Assembly: GCF_963678635.1 (NCBI RefSeq)
Contig: NC_087066.1
Coordinates: 30,199,301 to 30,263,300 of the forward strand
Direction: 5' to 3'
Length of the DNA stretch: 64,000 bases
Source of the DNA: Symsagittifera roscoffensis
Taxonomy: Eukaryota > Xenacoelomorpha > Acoela > Convolutidae
The stretch's first letter is position 1; each line of letters starts with the position of its first letter. Of this stretch, positions 1 to 11,659 are shown piece by piece. The position numbers and the translations under genes are program-made. The notes below the pieces were generated by a model that ran no database searches, was not told the DNA's origin, and saw only the letters and a program-made list of their open reading frames with translations.

Positions 1-1161
1 GTTTATCATGAGTTCAACTATCTTCTCAGATGGAATCAGTTTCTACGTGAGCAGACTCAGAACAAATTACCAAATCAAATGGAACTTGCTGCAGAAACTC
101 TTTGGACACAGAAAACGCAGATTCCGTCTTCGGGACCCAGTAGTAGATGGAAGAAGTGGAAATCAAAAGCAACCGAGTTCAATCGTCTCAAAGACCCATT
201 CAATGCTCTTAAATTGTACCAGAACATTGCTTTTTATCTAAGCTGCGAGATCACGATGCGTGACGAAAAAACTATTGACAAAAAAAGCGTGACAATGTCC
301 GTTAAAAATGGTCCAAAACAAATGGCTAAGCTTCTGACCAACAACAGCGAAATATTTTTGAATTGCATGAGCGCATGGACACAAAAGTTTATGGACGCAA
401 ACAGGGAGGAATTATCGCTCGAATTCTGTGGTTTTTACGCTATTTCCTATTCACTTATGGCAATCTGGATATACCCGTTCTGGCATCGGAGCTACGAACT
501 GATAAGAGAAATCAGGACTAGGATTGCAAATGACAGTTTCAATGAAAATGATTCTTTGCTCGAGAAATTGATCGAACAAGATATGCATACAGGAGCAATA
601 ACTGGTTTACGCGGTGAAAATTTCGAATGGTCGTTAGATTCTGACTCCGTTGCAGAGTTAAAACGAATCGACGAACAACGACTTGAATACAAAAAAAGCA
701 TCATGAGCTATCTGAAATCACTGGAAATAATCGGGCAACGAAAGGAATTGGCACGTTGCTTAGCTGACTTCGCGCAGAAAAGTTTGATGACAATTGAAGA
801 AGATAGATCAGATACAACTGACATCCTCGAATACTGGATTTTCAAAATGTCAAGCCTTATAAACCTGAACGATTTCTCTATTCGCTGTGCTTTGGAAGCA
901 CTGGAGTGGCTTCCAAATCAGAAATTTGCAACAGACATATTAAGTACGTCTTTACTTGTCTTGACCGAAGGAGTTAGTGAGGCTAAAGAAATTGCCAAAG
1001 AAATAGGAGAACAGCAATTCTTCAAATGGTCTGCCAGACGTCCAATTGCGCCAAAAAACTTTCGGAGGAGTCATATTTGGAAAGATGTAAGAAACAAATG
1101 TTTGAGTACGGAGACAACGACGAGCGATGTCAGCCTTAACGAAGTCGACAAAAAAAATAAG
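1..1161 (+). CDS. Hypothetical multi-exon gene, exon 1 (5' end outside window)
   Basis: The frame is open from base 1, so the true start lies upstream. It reads 387 codons to a possible donor AAG|gttaac at 1161/1162; otherwise the frame runs on to TAA at 1189-1191. The donor is weak, but it leaves phase 0, which fits the next exon at 4009. With exons 4009-4527, 5123-5366 and 7444-8147 the product would exceed 870 residues. The protein is charged and mostly helical in character, with Trp/Tyr-rich stretches around residues 130-165. No signal peptide, membrane span or known catalytic motif is visible, and I do not recognise the family. Residues 191-256 are duplicated in the following intron (1459-1657). 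The exon structure is seen in the sequence; membership of all four exons in one gene is inferred from phase and order. Confidence 0.6.
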
Positions 1162-1389
1162 GTTAACATATTGCAAAATTCAATCTTGTAATTTTAGGCA
1201 TATGTAGATCTAGAATTCTCGAGGAGTTCAAAAAAGTTTTCAGAATGTTTTCTTTCGACATTTTTTGGCCAATGAAAAAACTTTTGAAATAGGTTAACAT
1301 AGTATGAAAAAGCAGTATAAAAATAGATCACAAAATTGAGGGAAAAAAACAAGGCTTGTTTATTCTATATTTATGATAACCGTTCACAT

Positions 1390-1452
1390 AGCAAAACAAC
1401 ACTGCTCGTATCAGGACAAAGACCTGAAATTTTGACTGCTTTTTAAGGTCTG
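1390..1452 (-). repeat. Small hairpin-bearing dispersed element, copy 1
   Basis: Read on the minus strand it has AGACCTTAAA, a GCAGTC block, a short imperfect hairpin (CAGGTC / GTCCTG) and a final GATACGAGCAGT. Related copies lie at 5048-5112, 15385-15432 and 26692-26737. Confidence 0.55.
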
Positions 1453-1458
1453 TGGAAT

Positions 1459-1657
1459 CTTGATCGAACAAGATATGCATACAGGAGCAGTAACTGGTTT
1501 ACGCGGTGAAGAATTCGACTGGTCGCTAGATTCTGACTCCCTTGCAGAGTTAGAACGAATCGACGAACAACGACTTGAATACGAAAAAAGCATCATGAGC
1601 TATCTGAAATCACGGGAAATAATCGGGCAACGAAAGGAATTGGCACGTTGCTTAGCT
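1459..1657 (+). pseudogene. Partial duplicate of exon 1 of the hypothetical gene
   Basis: About 199 bases match 571-769 with about ten substitutions and no indel, so the reading frame stays open for about 66 codons. Most of the differences change the amino acid (I to V, N to E, E to D, V to L, K to E twice, L to R). The match stops abruptly at both ends. It begins after an element remnant and ends where an R7 repeat begins. It has no clear acceptor or donor of its own, so it is probably a broken fragment, though an alternative exon cannot be excluded. Confidence 0.75.
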
Positions 1658-1856
1658 TTTCCAAAAAAGGCTAAAAACGCCTTTTTCCTTTTTTTTTCTC
1701 AAAATTGTGCCTGCGGCTAAAACAGTGTCTTTTTAGTGCTTCGGAAGAGCTCACAAAATCAATTTGGTCGGCCTAAAAAAATCGAAAAAATGTTCGAACA
1801 ATTTTTGAGAATTTGACCCCCTTCAGAAGCTCCTAGATCTACCCCTGGGTCCTGGA
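1658..1856 (+). repeat. Dispersed repeat R7, copy 1
   Basis: It shares the blocks AATCAATTTGGTCG, GCCTAAAAA and TCCTAGATC plus a CCCCTGG end with 14319-14520. The longer copy at 14131-14520 is an insertion relative to the sister segment at 25.8 kb. Confidence 0.7.
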
Positions 1857-2019
1857 AACAAAGCCAAGGGCGGGTCCTCGTTTTGAAAATTTCTTCGTTT
1901 TTGGGCTCTTTTCGGAAAATTTTGACTAAAAAATTGCTTTGTTCGGTAAGATAATTGTCCCAAATTTGCCATATTGGCAAACTTTAAAACCCCATAACTT
2001 AACAAAAAATACTCTCAAG

Positions 2020-2170
2020 TGAATAATTTTTTCAAGTTTGAGTTCAAGATAACTGTACCTTGCCTAGTTAAAAAATCAAAATTTGCCTGGAGAAAAAAAC
2101 CTACACCGAGCACAAATGTTTTGTTACTTTCTTCAAAAGTTAGAACAAAAACGGGCTCGTGTGCTTGTTT
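2020..2170 (-). repeat. Dispersed repeat R6, copy 1
   Basis: On the minus strand it carries GAAAGTAACAAAACA followed by TTTGTGCTCGG, a T-run and an AACTAG block, then the TTGAACTCAAACTTG end. It matches 4583-4796 and 40741-40966. Confidence 0.65.
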
Positions 2171-2524
2171 TGTACTATACTTTACGATAGCCGTTAACAT
2201 AGAAAACAAAATCCTTCACACTGTAGTTCGACTAGCTCAGGAGTCACTATTAATTTGGTTAATTACATGGGACTTACAGTCCGCTCACAAAATTGTCTGC
2301 TCAACATTGGCCTTCAATCAGTTTTCAATAAACAATTTTTCTACGAATCTTTGATTAAAAAATTATAAAATATTGCAAAAAACTATTTATTTCTTTTGCC
2401 CACAAATAAAGGACAAGGCGGAAAAGAAGATGTTGGGCTGAAGGGTTAAGTAGTTAGACTGGGTTGTGAAAGTGTTGATACTTAAGTAGTTAGACTGGGG
2501 GTTGAAAAAAATTAATTATAACTG

Positions 2525-2690
2525 CATGAATTCTTTCAATTTTGATCTTTTCAGAAAAATATCTTGTTGATTCAACTTCTGAGGTAGAAAACAGAAAATT
2601 TGTGCCCACTTTTGTTTGTTTTTTTTTAACCAGAAATTTTCTAGGCTTGAGTTCAAATTTGAAAAAAGTTTTCACCTGAGATACATCTTG
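2525..2690 (+). repeat. Dispersed repeat R6, diverged copy 2
   Basis: It shows the same order of blocks as the other R6 copies (TTTGTGC, T-run, then GAGTTCAAATTTGAAAA and TTTCACCTG). It is more diverged than the copies at 4.6 and 40.8 kb. Confidence 0.45.
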
Positions 2691-3938
2691 ATAAAGAGCG
2701 CTTATAACCTACGCCCATAGTAGGCTATGACTAACTTACGAAAGATCACCTTGAAAATTGCAGAGGACCTGCGAATTGAATCATTAATCAACAATTTCAA
2801 TTCGATAAAAAGAGTACATCTTGCTTTTTTTATATAAAAAAATGGAAACAAACGAAAAAACAGTGATTCAAATTACTTAATAATGGCTGAAAAGTGTAGG
2901 TGAGGGTACAATAGACGGAGATTTAAAAAATCATCTTCAATCTATCAAGCGCGCAATTTGGTTTTTTTAATGCGATAATTAAATCCTTTTGTGTAACTCA
3001 ATAATTAAATCATTTGTACTTTGCTTAAATTACATGAATGCAACAGTGTTTCCACTAATTTTGTATCATAAGCTTAGATCAGAAATGATGATCAATTTTT
3101 TATAACAAAATGATGTTTAGCTTACAACATTTTGAAACGCAAAAACAAAACTCAGAATCTGGCCATGATATGATCAGTCTTGTTTATTTTATATGTTTTG
3201 TTTGAATATCTGTGAAAGTTTTATGGTTCAAAATTATACATTGAGACTATTTAGCTTCTAAAATTTCTCAGTGACAAAATTGCAACTTGAGCAAGCTTTA
3301 TTCGCACAAAGCTTGACTTGTTTCACAGGTAGCTTTCTTTCTTTTTTTAACAAAAACTCTAGGAAGTGCTTTTTCAGGCAATAATTTTGAAATTAATATA
3401 CAAAACAGATTTTCAACGTACTTGGGAATGTCTACCTGGATAACTGAAATATTTTAAAAGAAGAGGAAAAGAGATATCTAGACCCTGAAACTTTTTTAAC
3501 CAAAAAATTTTTGATTGGCTAGAATATTTCAGATTAACATAGTTTGCTTTTGAACCAATATAAGCTTTGAAAGTTTCTGGCGCAATTGAAACAATTTTGG
3601 GATATAAATTGAACTTTATCCAAACTACTTTTTGCTAATTTGGCTCAAGTAAAAAGAAAAAATCAAGTCTGTAATCACACAAGAACTTCAAATAACGAAC
3701 AGTTAAGTCTTGAAATGTAAATTTACAAATGTTTTCTTAGCTCTATTAACTGATTGAATCATTTTGGATGAAACTACAATTAGTGTTCAACAAAGCTATT
3801 CTCAATATCGGTTGTCATCTCTGGCAAAATGACCATTTGCAGCGTTGATTCAAAATGGTCCTTGTTTAGTGAGCAACGCATGATAAATGATTTTAGCATT
3901 GACCACCAACGTTCTACATTGATCTTCCAATGTATAAG

Positions 3939-4008
3939 TAAACATTTCGTAGAAAATGATTAGCATGCTTATGCTAAACATTTCGTAGAAAATGATTTTT
4001 TTTTCCAG
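3939..4008 (+). promoter_or_regulatory. Acceptor region with duplicated motif and stem-loop
   Basis: The block AACATTTCGTAGAAAATGAT occurs twice, separated by a short stem-loop with arms TAGCAT / ATGCTA. A T-rich tract ending in CCAG then gives a strong 3' splice site at 4008. The duplication sits where the branch point would be expected. Confidence 0.5.
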
Positions 4009-4527
4009 CTTCCTGATTGCTCTTTGCCTGATATTAGGCTGGATACAGAAACAGTTGAAGCGACGATTGAAACAAGACACATGCTAAAAACCAGAGTAAC
4101 TTCAAGCGGAAAAATCGTTAGGATCAACAAGCAAAATGGCCAAAATTTGGTCTCTGTTGAGTTTCCAAGAGGATGCGTAATCGGAGAAAGACCAATATCT
4201 CTGGAGTTTCTTGGAGTTCAAGATGAAATGTTTGACTTAGCCGCAGATAGCATCACCTACCCCCAAGATAAAAAAACTGATAAAGTTGAACTACAGGGGA
4301 AAATGTTGACAGACATCCTTCGACTAACGCAACCAATGGATTGCGTTTTTCTCATCCCTGTAGCAGTGCGTTTTCCCCTCTCGACAAAACAGCGAGAACT
4401 GTTTGAAGAATACAAACGTGATGATAAAAGTCTACAGCGACGGACAATAGAATTGTCGGAAAAATCAATTGAGATAAGAACGACAGTGTTTTCCGATATT
4501 GGGCTCTTCTTGAATGAAAACGAATCA
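4009..4527 (+). CDS. Hypothetical multi-exon gene, exon 2
   Basis: The exon has exactly 173 codons between a good acceptor (T-rich tract, CCAG) and a consensus donor TCA|gtaagt, in phase 0 at both ends. It begins with LPDCSLPD, in which LPD is repeated. A mixed beta-rich part follows (VSVEFPRG, ISLEFLG), then a charged helical part (KQRELFEEYKRDD). It contains no ATG suited to be a gene start, so it is internal. No family is recognised. Confidence 0.7.
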
Positions 4528-4582
4528 GTAAGTTTGCCTCAGCAATTAGTGGCGATATCTTTCTCTTATTTTTTGATCAAGA

Positions 4583-4796
4583 TTTTTGTTCCGATTTTCG
4601 TAACAAAAGTAACGGAATATTTGTGCTCGGGGTGAGTTTTTTTTCTTCAGACAAATTCGAGTTTTTAGCTAGCCATTTTTGACGGAATTTTTCCATATCA
4701 TTCAAAAGGTATTGTTAAGATGAGCTTAATTTTGAAAAGATATTTTACCTGTGATTATTTTTCGTAAAATTAGGGGGGTTTAAAGATTGCCATTTT
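4583..4796 (+). repeat. Dispersed repeat R6, copy 3
   Basis: It closely matches 40741-40966 from GTAACGGAATATTTGTGCTC to GGGGGTTTAAAGATTGC, and is inserted in intron 2 of the hypothetical gene. The orientation is the same as the 40.8-kb copy. Confidence 0.8.
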
Positions 4797-5047
4797 GGCC
4801 AATTTGGGACAATTAACGCGCGATATATTTCGCGCTATTAACGCGTAAGCGGAGGGTTAATACGTCTTATAAATTGTTCCAAATTGGTTTAACGAAGCTT
4901 ATTTGCCATAATTGATTTGTTACAAGGAGCAAAATCTATCCTTTTGTACTTTATATGGCGTGTGAGGCGATTATTTTCATACAAAATTTCAAATTTTATT
5001 AATTTTTTTATTACATTCAATTTTTTCATGCTATCACTGCTCCATAG

Positions 5048-5112
5048 ACCTTAAAAGGCAGTCGGAACACTCAGGGCTTCGCCCTGATATGAGCAGTTTT
5101 GTTATCAATTCA
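5048..5112 (+). repeat. Small hairpin-bearing dispersed element, copy 2
   Basis: The core is ACCTTAAAAGGCAGTCGGAAC, then a perfect hairpin CAGGGC-TTC-GCCCTG, then GATATGAGCAGT. The hairpin is the best-preserved example of the four copies in the window. Confidence 0.6.
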
Positions 5113-5122
5113 TGTTGTTTAG

Positions 5123-5366
5123 GTTGTGAGTGCTCTTGGAATTGGATCGAAAGCCGGCCAGTTCTTCACTGAAGATGAATTTTACCTAAAGATAAAACAA
5201 CAATCACCAACTAATCCACGTGCGAACGAATTTGACCTCGAGATCAGATGGGGAAAGTTTGACATCGAGGATGAGCGGCTCAGTTATTTGAGAAAACCTA
5301 ACTGGTTTTATACAAAGCTTGACAACATCCCCAATCGCTCTTCTAAGTTTGCAGCTGAGCTAGAAG
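5123..5366 (+). CDS. Hypothetical multi-exon gene, exon 3
   Basis: The acceptor TGTTTAG at 5122 is in phase 0, following exon 2. The donor GAAG|gtaaca after 5366 leaves one base, which joins TC at 7444 to give a Val codon. The 81 codons include FFTEDEFYLKIKQQ and an aromatic-rich part (RKPNWFYTKLDN). Phase agreement on both sides supports the exon. Function is unknown. Confidence 0.68.
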
Positions 5367-7443
5367 GTAACAAGTTATATAATTGTTTATAAATTAAAGT
5401 AACTTTGGTAAGCGCTGATATTTTGGGGCATATAGAAAAAGTCCCACACAAAACATTCCAGTACAAAACAGTCCAAACATCATGAAATGAACAACAAAAA
5501 ACAAATATGCAACAAATAAATACAGTTTCCATATTTCAGAGCTTTAGCAGGTAATAAATCAAGCAAAAATCGAAATCGAAGCCCATAAACTATTGGGTCT
5601 CTTTTCGGCAGGTTTACCTTCATTAGTTAATCATCACGAGCTCAAACTGAGCACTGGATAGGCGCGCAATTTGGTGTCTGAACATCACTGAAATCCCTAC
5701 AAGATTTCAAAAATGTTCCAAAATGAAAGTGGTCCTACATACAAAATTTTTGTAGGATCTGCACACAAATTTTTAACGCATAACATTTTGCTGGCGTCAA
5801 CGAAATATAAATGTACAAACAGATCATAATGATCTATGTTGTTTTTTAGACATCGAATATATGAGAATTTGAATCCAATTGCCAAAATGCCGACAAAAAA
5901 TTTGATTGTTCTGACTCAATTTCTCTAATTATTAAGGGTGTGTAACTCTTTAGAAAATATTTATAACCTAATTAAAATTGTATAAAAAATCCACTTGCTA
6001 AACGACCGACAAGCAAATTTGAATTAAAACATAAAATTAACAGAGTTTCTGGTTTCATTCCAAATCAGAAGAAGAAGAATGCGATTGTCTAAAAACTTTC
6101 AAAAAATCTCTAAAAAAATTCACACATCATTATTTTTTCATAAGTAATGATTTTCCTTTTGAGCAATTGGTGCAAGCGTTATCTTTTTGCCAATATTGCC
6201 TGATTAGCAATCCAGTTTATCCGGTTTAATTTTTATCCGGTTCTTAAATTCCTGAGTTTTTTCAACGAATTGAAGCAATGATTTTCAAAATACTCTAAGA
6301 ATACAGTTAAATACGCTAATTTTTTTTGGGATGAAAATGGATTTAAATTTTTTTTCTTATGTATTACGTAAATTTGGTCAAATAGACGAAAAATAAATGA
6401 AAATTTAGAAAAAGCTTCTCAGTTTAAATTTTGTGGATTACAATTCTTCGGACAGTTTGGAATGGCGCAAATATGCGTAAAAATGTAGGCAAAATTTTCT
6501 CAAACTAGAATGGCAAGTGGTTTTTGGTTTTGATTGATTTGATGAGATATATGTAATTTCTGCTGCAGTATAATATTTGGTTGTTTTGATGGGATTTTAA
6601 GACAAAGCCAAATGTAATTTTCCTATATTGTTTCTCAGAAAAACATATGAAATTCAACCTCGTAAAATGCACTAATTAACTTTCAGATGAAATACAATGT
6701 GTTCGTTCATTCATTTAATTGCTTTTGTTACAAATGAAATTATTCACATATTTCAATCAATAAAAATCAGAAAAGGAATAAAATTGACTCATTTTATCAA
6801 TGACTTAATATGTCGCCTAAACGTATTTTCGTTCTTTTTTTGCGATTGTTGAAATAAAATAAGTTCACAAGATTTTTTTTCAGAACAACTGTTATTTTCT
6901 AATCTAAGCGGTTATATTTAGTTCTTTTTTTTCCAAGTTTTGGTTCTGTAAAAATAGCTTTAGTTCCTTAATACTTCTTTTAGAGTCATGAAATCAGCTA
7001 AAAACATAAATTTTTACTCGTAGTTTGAAAACAAAGGTGTACTGCAGTAACAGTAGTAAAAATCAATTTCAACGAATTTTGTGTTAAGAAATCCAGCGAG
7101 TCTGAGTAAAAGCCCGAGTATTCTTCTTGTGGTAACGATTGACGGAAAAAATTCTTCCTTTTGTTTACAGCATCTAGCCAAATCCCCAACTCTGTGATTT
7201 GTTACGGATATCAGGGTTGTAGGATAGTTTCTGAAATACTCTCTGTTTTGGTACAACTTCTGCTGAAATAATTACAGAAAAGCTCATATTCTACAGGAAT
7301 AGTTAAAATCAAAGGCTAAAGCGTCAAGAGTTAAATATTTGCAAAAAAATCTTAGCTTAAATCCGAGGCCTTATTAGAAGATTACCGAAGTTCAAGTTTT
7401 GTTGATTTTCGTCGTTCTTATTGTTTTTGTTGTCTAATTTCAG
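5367..7443 (+). other. Intron 3 of the hypothetical gene
   Basis: This is AT-rich non-coding sequence. A fragment of repeat R3 (GGATAGGCGCGCAATTTGG) lies at 5657-5680. I see no other supported gene here; the minus-strand ORFs at 7.0-7.25 kb have no recognisable features. Confidence 0.55.
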
Positions 7444-8147
7444 TCGATGATCGAGGCCCATTCCTTCTTCAGAAAGCGAGAACACTAAAAATAGAAATGA
7501 TGCTCACAAATTGCAGCTTCAGACCGCTTGAAATTCAATGCCAGTTTGATACTGCTTTAACGACTAAACCAATACTGAAAGTGAAATCTGAGGTGTTCGG
7601 GGGCCCAAATATTGCATATTTCGATCTTCTCAATCAAAATGATCTACAATCCCTGACAAGAGATCAACAGCTTCCAATGCCAAGTTGTTTTTTTGAAGCA
7701 CTGAAACAATTGAAACACGATTGGATACCCTTCCTTCTTGAAAACAGCTTCGTTGAAGCTCAATGGTCTTTGGTCAAATTTATAATTGATGACATTCAAT
7801 CCGAAGTTCAGTTCCGACTTCAGCGTGACCTTACTGACGAGGAAAATAAGCAGCTTAAAGAGTGCGCTAAGAAAAACCTCGAAAACCAGACTATTGACAG
7901 AATAAAAACCGAATTCTTAAAACCCGATCCTTTTAACATTGGACGCAATTTTTTGGCTTTGATGGACGAGAATACCAAAAAACTGGCTTTGTGTCTAATG
8001 TACGCACCACACAATCAACTTCGAGAGTCCTTCAAGAAATGCTTCGAGCCAGGGCAATCTTACAGACTTAACCAGAACAACTTTCCCAATACGTTTCTTG
8101 TGTGGCTTGGGGTTGACGTCCAAAATCAATTCATGGAATTGGACTGA
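7444..8147 (+). CDS. Hypothetical multi-exon gene, last exon
   Basis: A strong acceptor (TGTTGTCTAATTTCAG) ends at 7443. The frame then runs 234 codons to TGA at 8145-8147. The first half looks beta-rich (LEIQCQFDTAL, ILKVKSEVFGG) and the second half helical and charged (EENKQLKECAKKNLE). The C-terminus is NQFMELD. This is the longest 3' exon in the window and carries no transposon-like motif. I do not recognise it. The alternative, a separate gene starting at the ATG pair 7497-7502, is less likely because the upstream frame joins exon 3 in phase. Confidence 0.72.
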
Positions 8148-9839
8148 GCAAAAACTTTGAAAAGCAACAACAAGCACAGATGTCTTTTTGCAGCAAAGCA
8201 TATCAATTTGTTTTCAATTCTAGGTAGTATTTCTCCTCATAATAACAGTTTGGTTTGTTTATCTTTACCATTACCACTTATCTGTGCACATAGTATTTGT
8301 ACATTTCTGAATATATAGTTTCTCGATTAATTAAAAAAAAACTTGATAATGTGTTCTATGCAAAGCAAACTGCTATCCTTGTTTAGCTTTGAATTTGTAC
8401 AGTAATCCATATTGAATACACCGAAGGCCAGCCATGAAAGTTTCATAACTAAAATTTTTAATATCTAAACTTAATTCCATTACAATGATTCCTTTACAAA
8501 CCTGTATTTATAGTCAGTTGTTTCATGTAGTCAGCTACAATATAAACTTCTTTTTGAGCTCGAATTCTTTTTTTTTAAATTAGCCGACCACATGAAATAT
8601 GGCGCTTCATCATAAGGGTTACCATCAAAAACTATATTCAATTAAATTTTGCTTCAGTGTACACATGCTTTGTAAATATTCATCTTTTCATCCTTAAGAG
8701 CTCACTGTGATAGTTTTAACAAAAATTCAAAAAATTTTGTTCAACTGCGGTTTGCTTAGAGTATCAAATATTATGAACCTTTATTAACCTAATAGTTTTA
8801 ATGATGTGAATTAACTGCAAAACCTTTAAAAATATCCTGTTTAATAAAAAATATCTTATCCATTGATAAACCGATTTGTTTTACGGCAAAGAAGAACGAT
8901 TTGGGTTAAATTAGAATTCAAAAGAATTACAATGAGTTGCTTGAGCAAATGAGTTTATTTTCTTTTTTTAAACCGAGAAATTTTCAAAAGAGTTGTGCAG
9001 CTCGATTTAATGAAAAAAATGTATATTTGAAAAAGTTTTAATATTTAAAATCATCTGACATATCTACAATTCCACTTTCGAACCAAGAGGTCAGCCACGA
9101 TTTTTAGTCGTTTTTATATTTTGCTGTTTGATTGTGGATTTTGCCTTTTTTTTAACAAAGGCTATGAGATTTCAAATATATTGAGCTAATTTGTTCACAA
9201 TAGCTATGTTAAAATTTATTGAGTTCTGGCAACATTAAATTAATTTTCCAAAAGATCCCAAGAACTAACAAAAGATGGATCATAGACAAAAAAACTGAAC
9301 TCGTTAAAAAATTTCATAATGCCCAAATCAGTAGTTCTTGTACAAAAATGATAAAAACTGATTATTGAAATTTGCTGGAATTTTAAAAATTGCTCAGATA
9401 AACACAAAATGTCAAACATTGATTGCAATTTTTTTTTCGTAATATATCAAAATGAGCACAAAAGCAAGTTTGCAAGTGTGCATATTATACAATTTTCGTA
9501 AATGAACTTTATGTGATAAACATTTGTTCCGACCGAAATCAGAATAAGGTTTTTGATTGCAAAATTCCCTCTATCTTAGATCTATTTATTTGAATCTAAT
9601 TTAAGTTACCCAGAGACGTTTTTTAGTGATTTTTGAAAAGTCTATTTTTTCTGTGACAAAATGATTATCTTATAGTTTTAATAGATGAAAATTGTATGGT
9701 ACGCTTTTTATATCGAAACTTTTAAATCATTTTTTTAAAGACCAGAAAAGTCAAAAGAGGCAAAAAAACCTAAATGTTCATGAAAAATTTTTAAAAGATT
9801 TTTTAAATCTTGTATAAATTTTGTATGTTAAGCATTTTT
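8148..9839. other. Non-coding stretch after the hypothetical gene
   Basis: It is AT-rich with several A-runs that could serve 3' end formation (A-run after 8333, AATAAA near 8842). I see no supported gene or structured repeat. Confidence 0.5.
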
Positions 9840-10290
9840 TCCATAGATTTCATGAATGAAACTGTCTGATAAATATTTTTCTTCGATGGCCGTCAGCCCT
9901 TGTGTGCAATGGATAGGCGCATAATTTTGGTTCTGTAAGTCCATGACTCCAGAAACAATAATGAATTATATAAATTGAATAAATTGTATAAATTGGATTG
10001 TATAATTTTTGTATGGCAAGCATTTTTCCATAGACTTCATATATGAAGCTGTATGATAAGCATTTTTCTTCTTTGGCCGTCAACCCTGGTGCGCAATGGA
10101 TAGGGGCATACATTTGGATCTGTATATTCCTGGGTTCCAGAAACAAGTCTTTAAACATGTGAAACCTTTGACGGAATGATCAAAGAAAATGAAATGACAA
10201 AAGAAGAACAAAGGGAACGTCTTTGTTGCAAAATCCACTCACAATTCGCAAAATGCATAGTTTGACCTCGTAATGAACAAAATTTTAGAC
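9840..10290 (+). repeat. Dispersed repeat R3 with local tandem copy
   Basis: Two adjacent diverged units (9840-9955 and 10010-10140) share TTTTCCATAGA, TGGCCGTCA and CAATGGATAGG blocks. The second continues to 10290 and matches 49520-49710, including CCAGAAACAAGTCTT and AAGAAGAACAAAGG. Confidence 0.65.
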
Positions 10291-10470
10291 AATTGAAAAA
10301 CGTTCCAGCCATATAACTTATAAATTTTACTTTATTAAGTTAAGAATTATGTTACGTGGGGTATAAAATCCAATAAACGCTCAAAAATTGCGTCACGTTA
10401 ATGTATTATGAATGCACTAAGTGCTTGATGTATGGTGTGCACTTTAACAACCGTAAAATTGTAATTGTGA

Positions 10471-10758
10471 AACATTTTTAAATATCGAAGATTTAGTTTG
10501 ACTTCTTCGTTCAATTCAGTTGCAGAGAATAAAACAAATATCTTTACAACCAAGGATTTGGCAACAAAGTTGGGTGTAATAAACTTACTGGAGAAAAAAT
10601 TAACGCAAATTGATAACTTGAGAACATACAGAATGCTTGTATATATTTCATGGCTCAATTTACATTCATTTCAGACTCGAACTGTTTTCATAGCAATAAA
10701 AAACTACCCCATGAATAGCAAAAACTTGATTGTAAAACTGAAACCAAATGAATCTTAG
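10471..10758 (+). CDS. Possible exon, unassigned
   Basis: The frame is open to TAG at 10756-10758. It contains NSVAENKTNIFTTKDLATKL and LRTYRMLVYISWLN, which read like protein, and it has fewer homopolymer codons than neighbouring spurious ORFs. A possible acceptor (GATTTAG) precedes it and another (TTCATTTCAG) lies inside. It has no start codon context, no partner exon and no family match by eye. It may be chance. Confidence 0.2.
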   Translation, partial: NIFKYRRFSLTSSFNSVAENKTNIFTTKDLATKLGVINLLEKKLTQIDNLRTYRMLVYISWLNLHSFQTRTVFIAIKNYPMNSKNLIVKLKPNES

Positions 10759-11659
10759 GGTATTATTTGAGACTCATTTTCAAATAATTTAAATCCATGC
10801 AGCGGATAAAAATCTTAACATAAAAATCTTAACAATTATGACTCAGCCAACTCAAAAATTTTGCAGATTCTGGTATAAACTGATCGAAGATTTCCAAAAC
10901 TCTGTTGACTGAGTAGATTTCCATTTTTCAAAAAGTAAAATTTTGCAGTTTGTCAGACGGTTTTAATTTTGGTCCCACTTTGTCTATTTTTTTTTTCGGG
11001 AAGGAGAAAATCTTCAAGAAAAACAATCGGGTGAACTTTTGTTTTAAATCGACCCAATCAAAATTACTACGACAATCTTGTTAAACAAAATTGGTTGCAG
11101 TGTATGCAGGTTTCTGAATAAATACCCGGTCAAAAACTATCTTTTTTGAAACATTTATGACAGTTTCTCTAAAAAACGTAAATATATAGTTACATGTTAC
11201 GCTTTTGAGATAAGTGAACATTGGCGCCTCTAGAAAGCTTTTAGATTTACTTCCAGGAAACCTTTCTTCTTAAATGGCTCAGATCGGTAAACCTTCTAGA
11301 AAAATTTGGATGTTAGAACTGAAAGAAGGCGTTTCTAATAAGTTTAATGTTAAGAAATCACGAATACACTAAAAATTCTCACAAAATAATAATAAAATTT
11401 GCGTTATTTTCATTCTCCAGTATTTATTCTTGATCTGAAAATTTTGTAAGAAGTCATGTATACAGAAAAAAAAATTATGTAGTAAAATTTTTAGTGAGAC
11501 AATTTCAAATGATTTTCTGATAATGATTCTTGAGTTAGTTGAATGAGTACAACAACTTCATTTAACTTCTTTTTTCCAAATTTTAATGAATATTTGGATG
11601 CGTAATCAAAATATAAATAGGCGAAAGAGGGAGCTAAAGAGTACTATGCATCCTTTAAG
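10759..11659. other. Non-coding stretch
   Basis: AT-rich with T-runs; I see no gene or repeat boundary in it. Confidence 0.45.

Larger units (their letters stand above)
1162..4008 (+). other. Intron 1 of the hypothetical gene (repeat-filled)
   Basis: This is non-coding AT-rich sequence holding a partial copy of exon 1 and copies of repeats R6 and R7. It also has a tandem pair of about 20 bases around GTAGTTAGACTGGG at 2447-2500. The remaining stretch, 2690-3930, shows only homopolymer-rich sequence with no supported gene. Confidence 0.5.

Noticed and set aside
4024-4635. ORF running past 4527 to 4635 as a single reading frame
   Set aside because: A consensus donor gtaagt stands at 4528, and the extension is Phe/Ser-rich and enters repeat R6.
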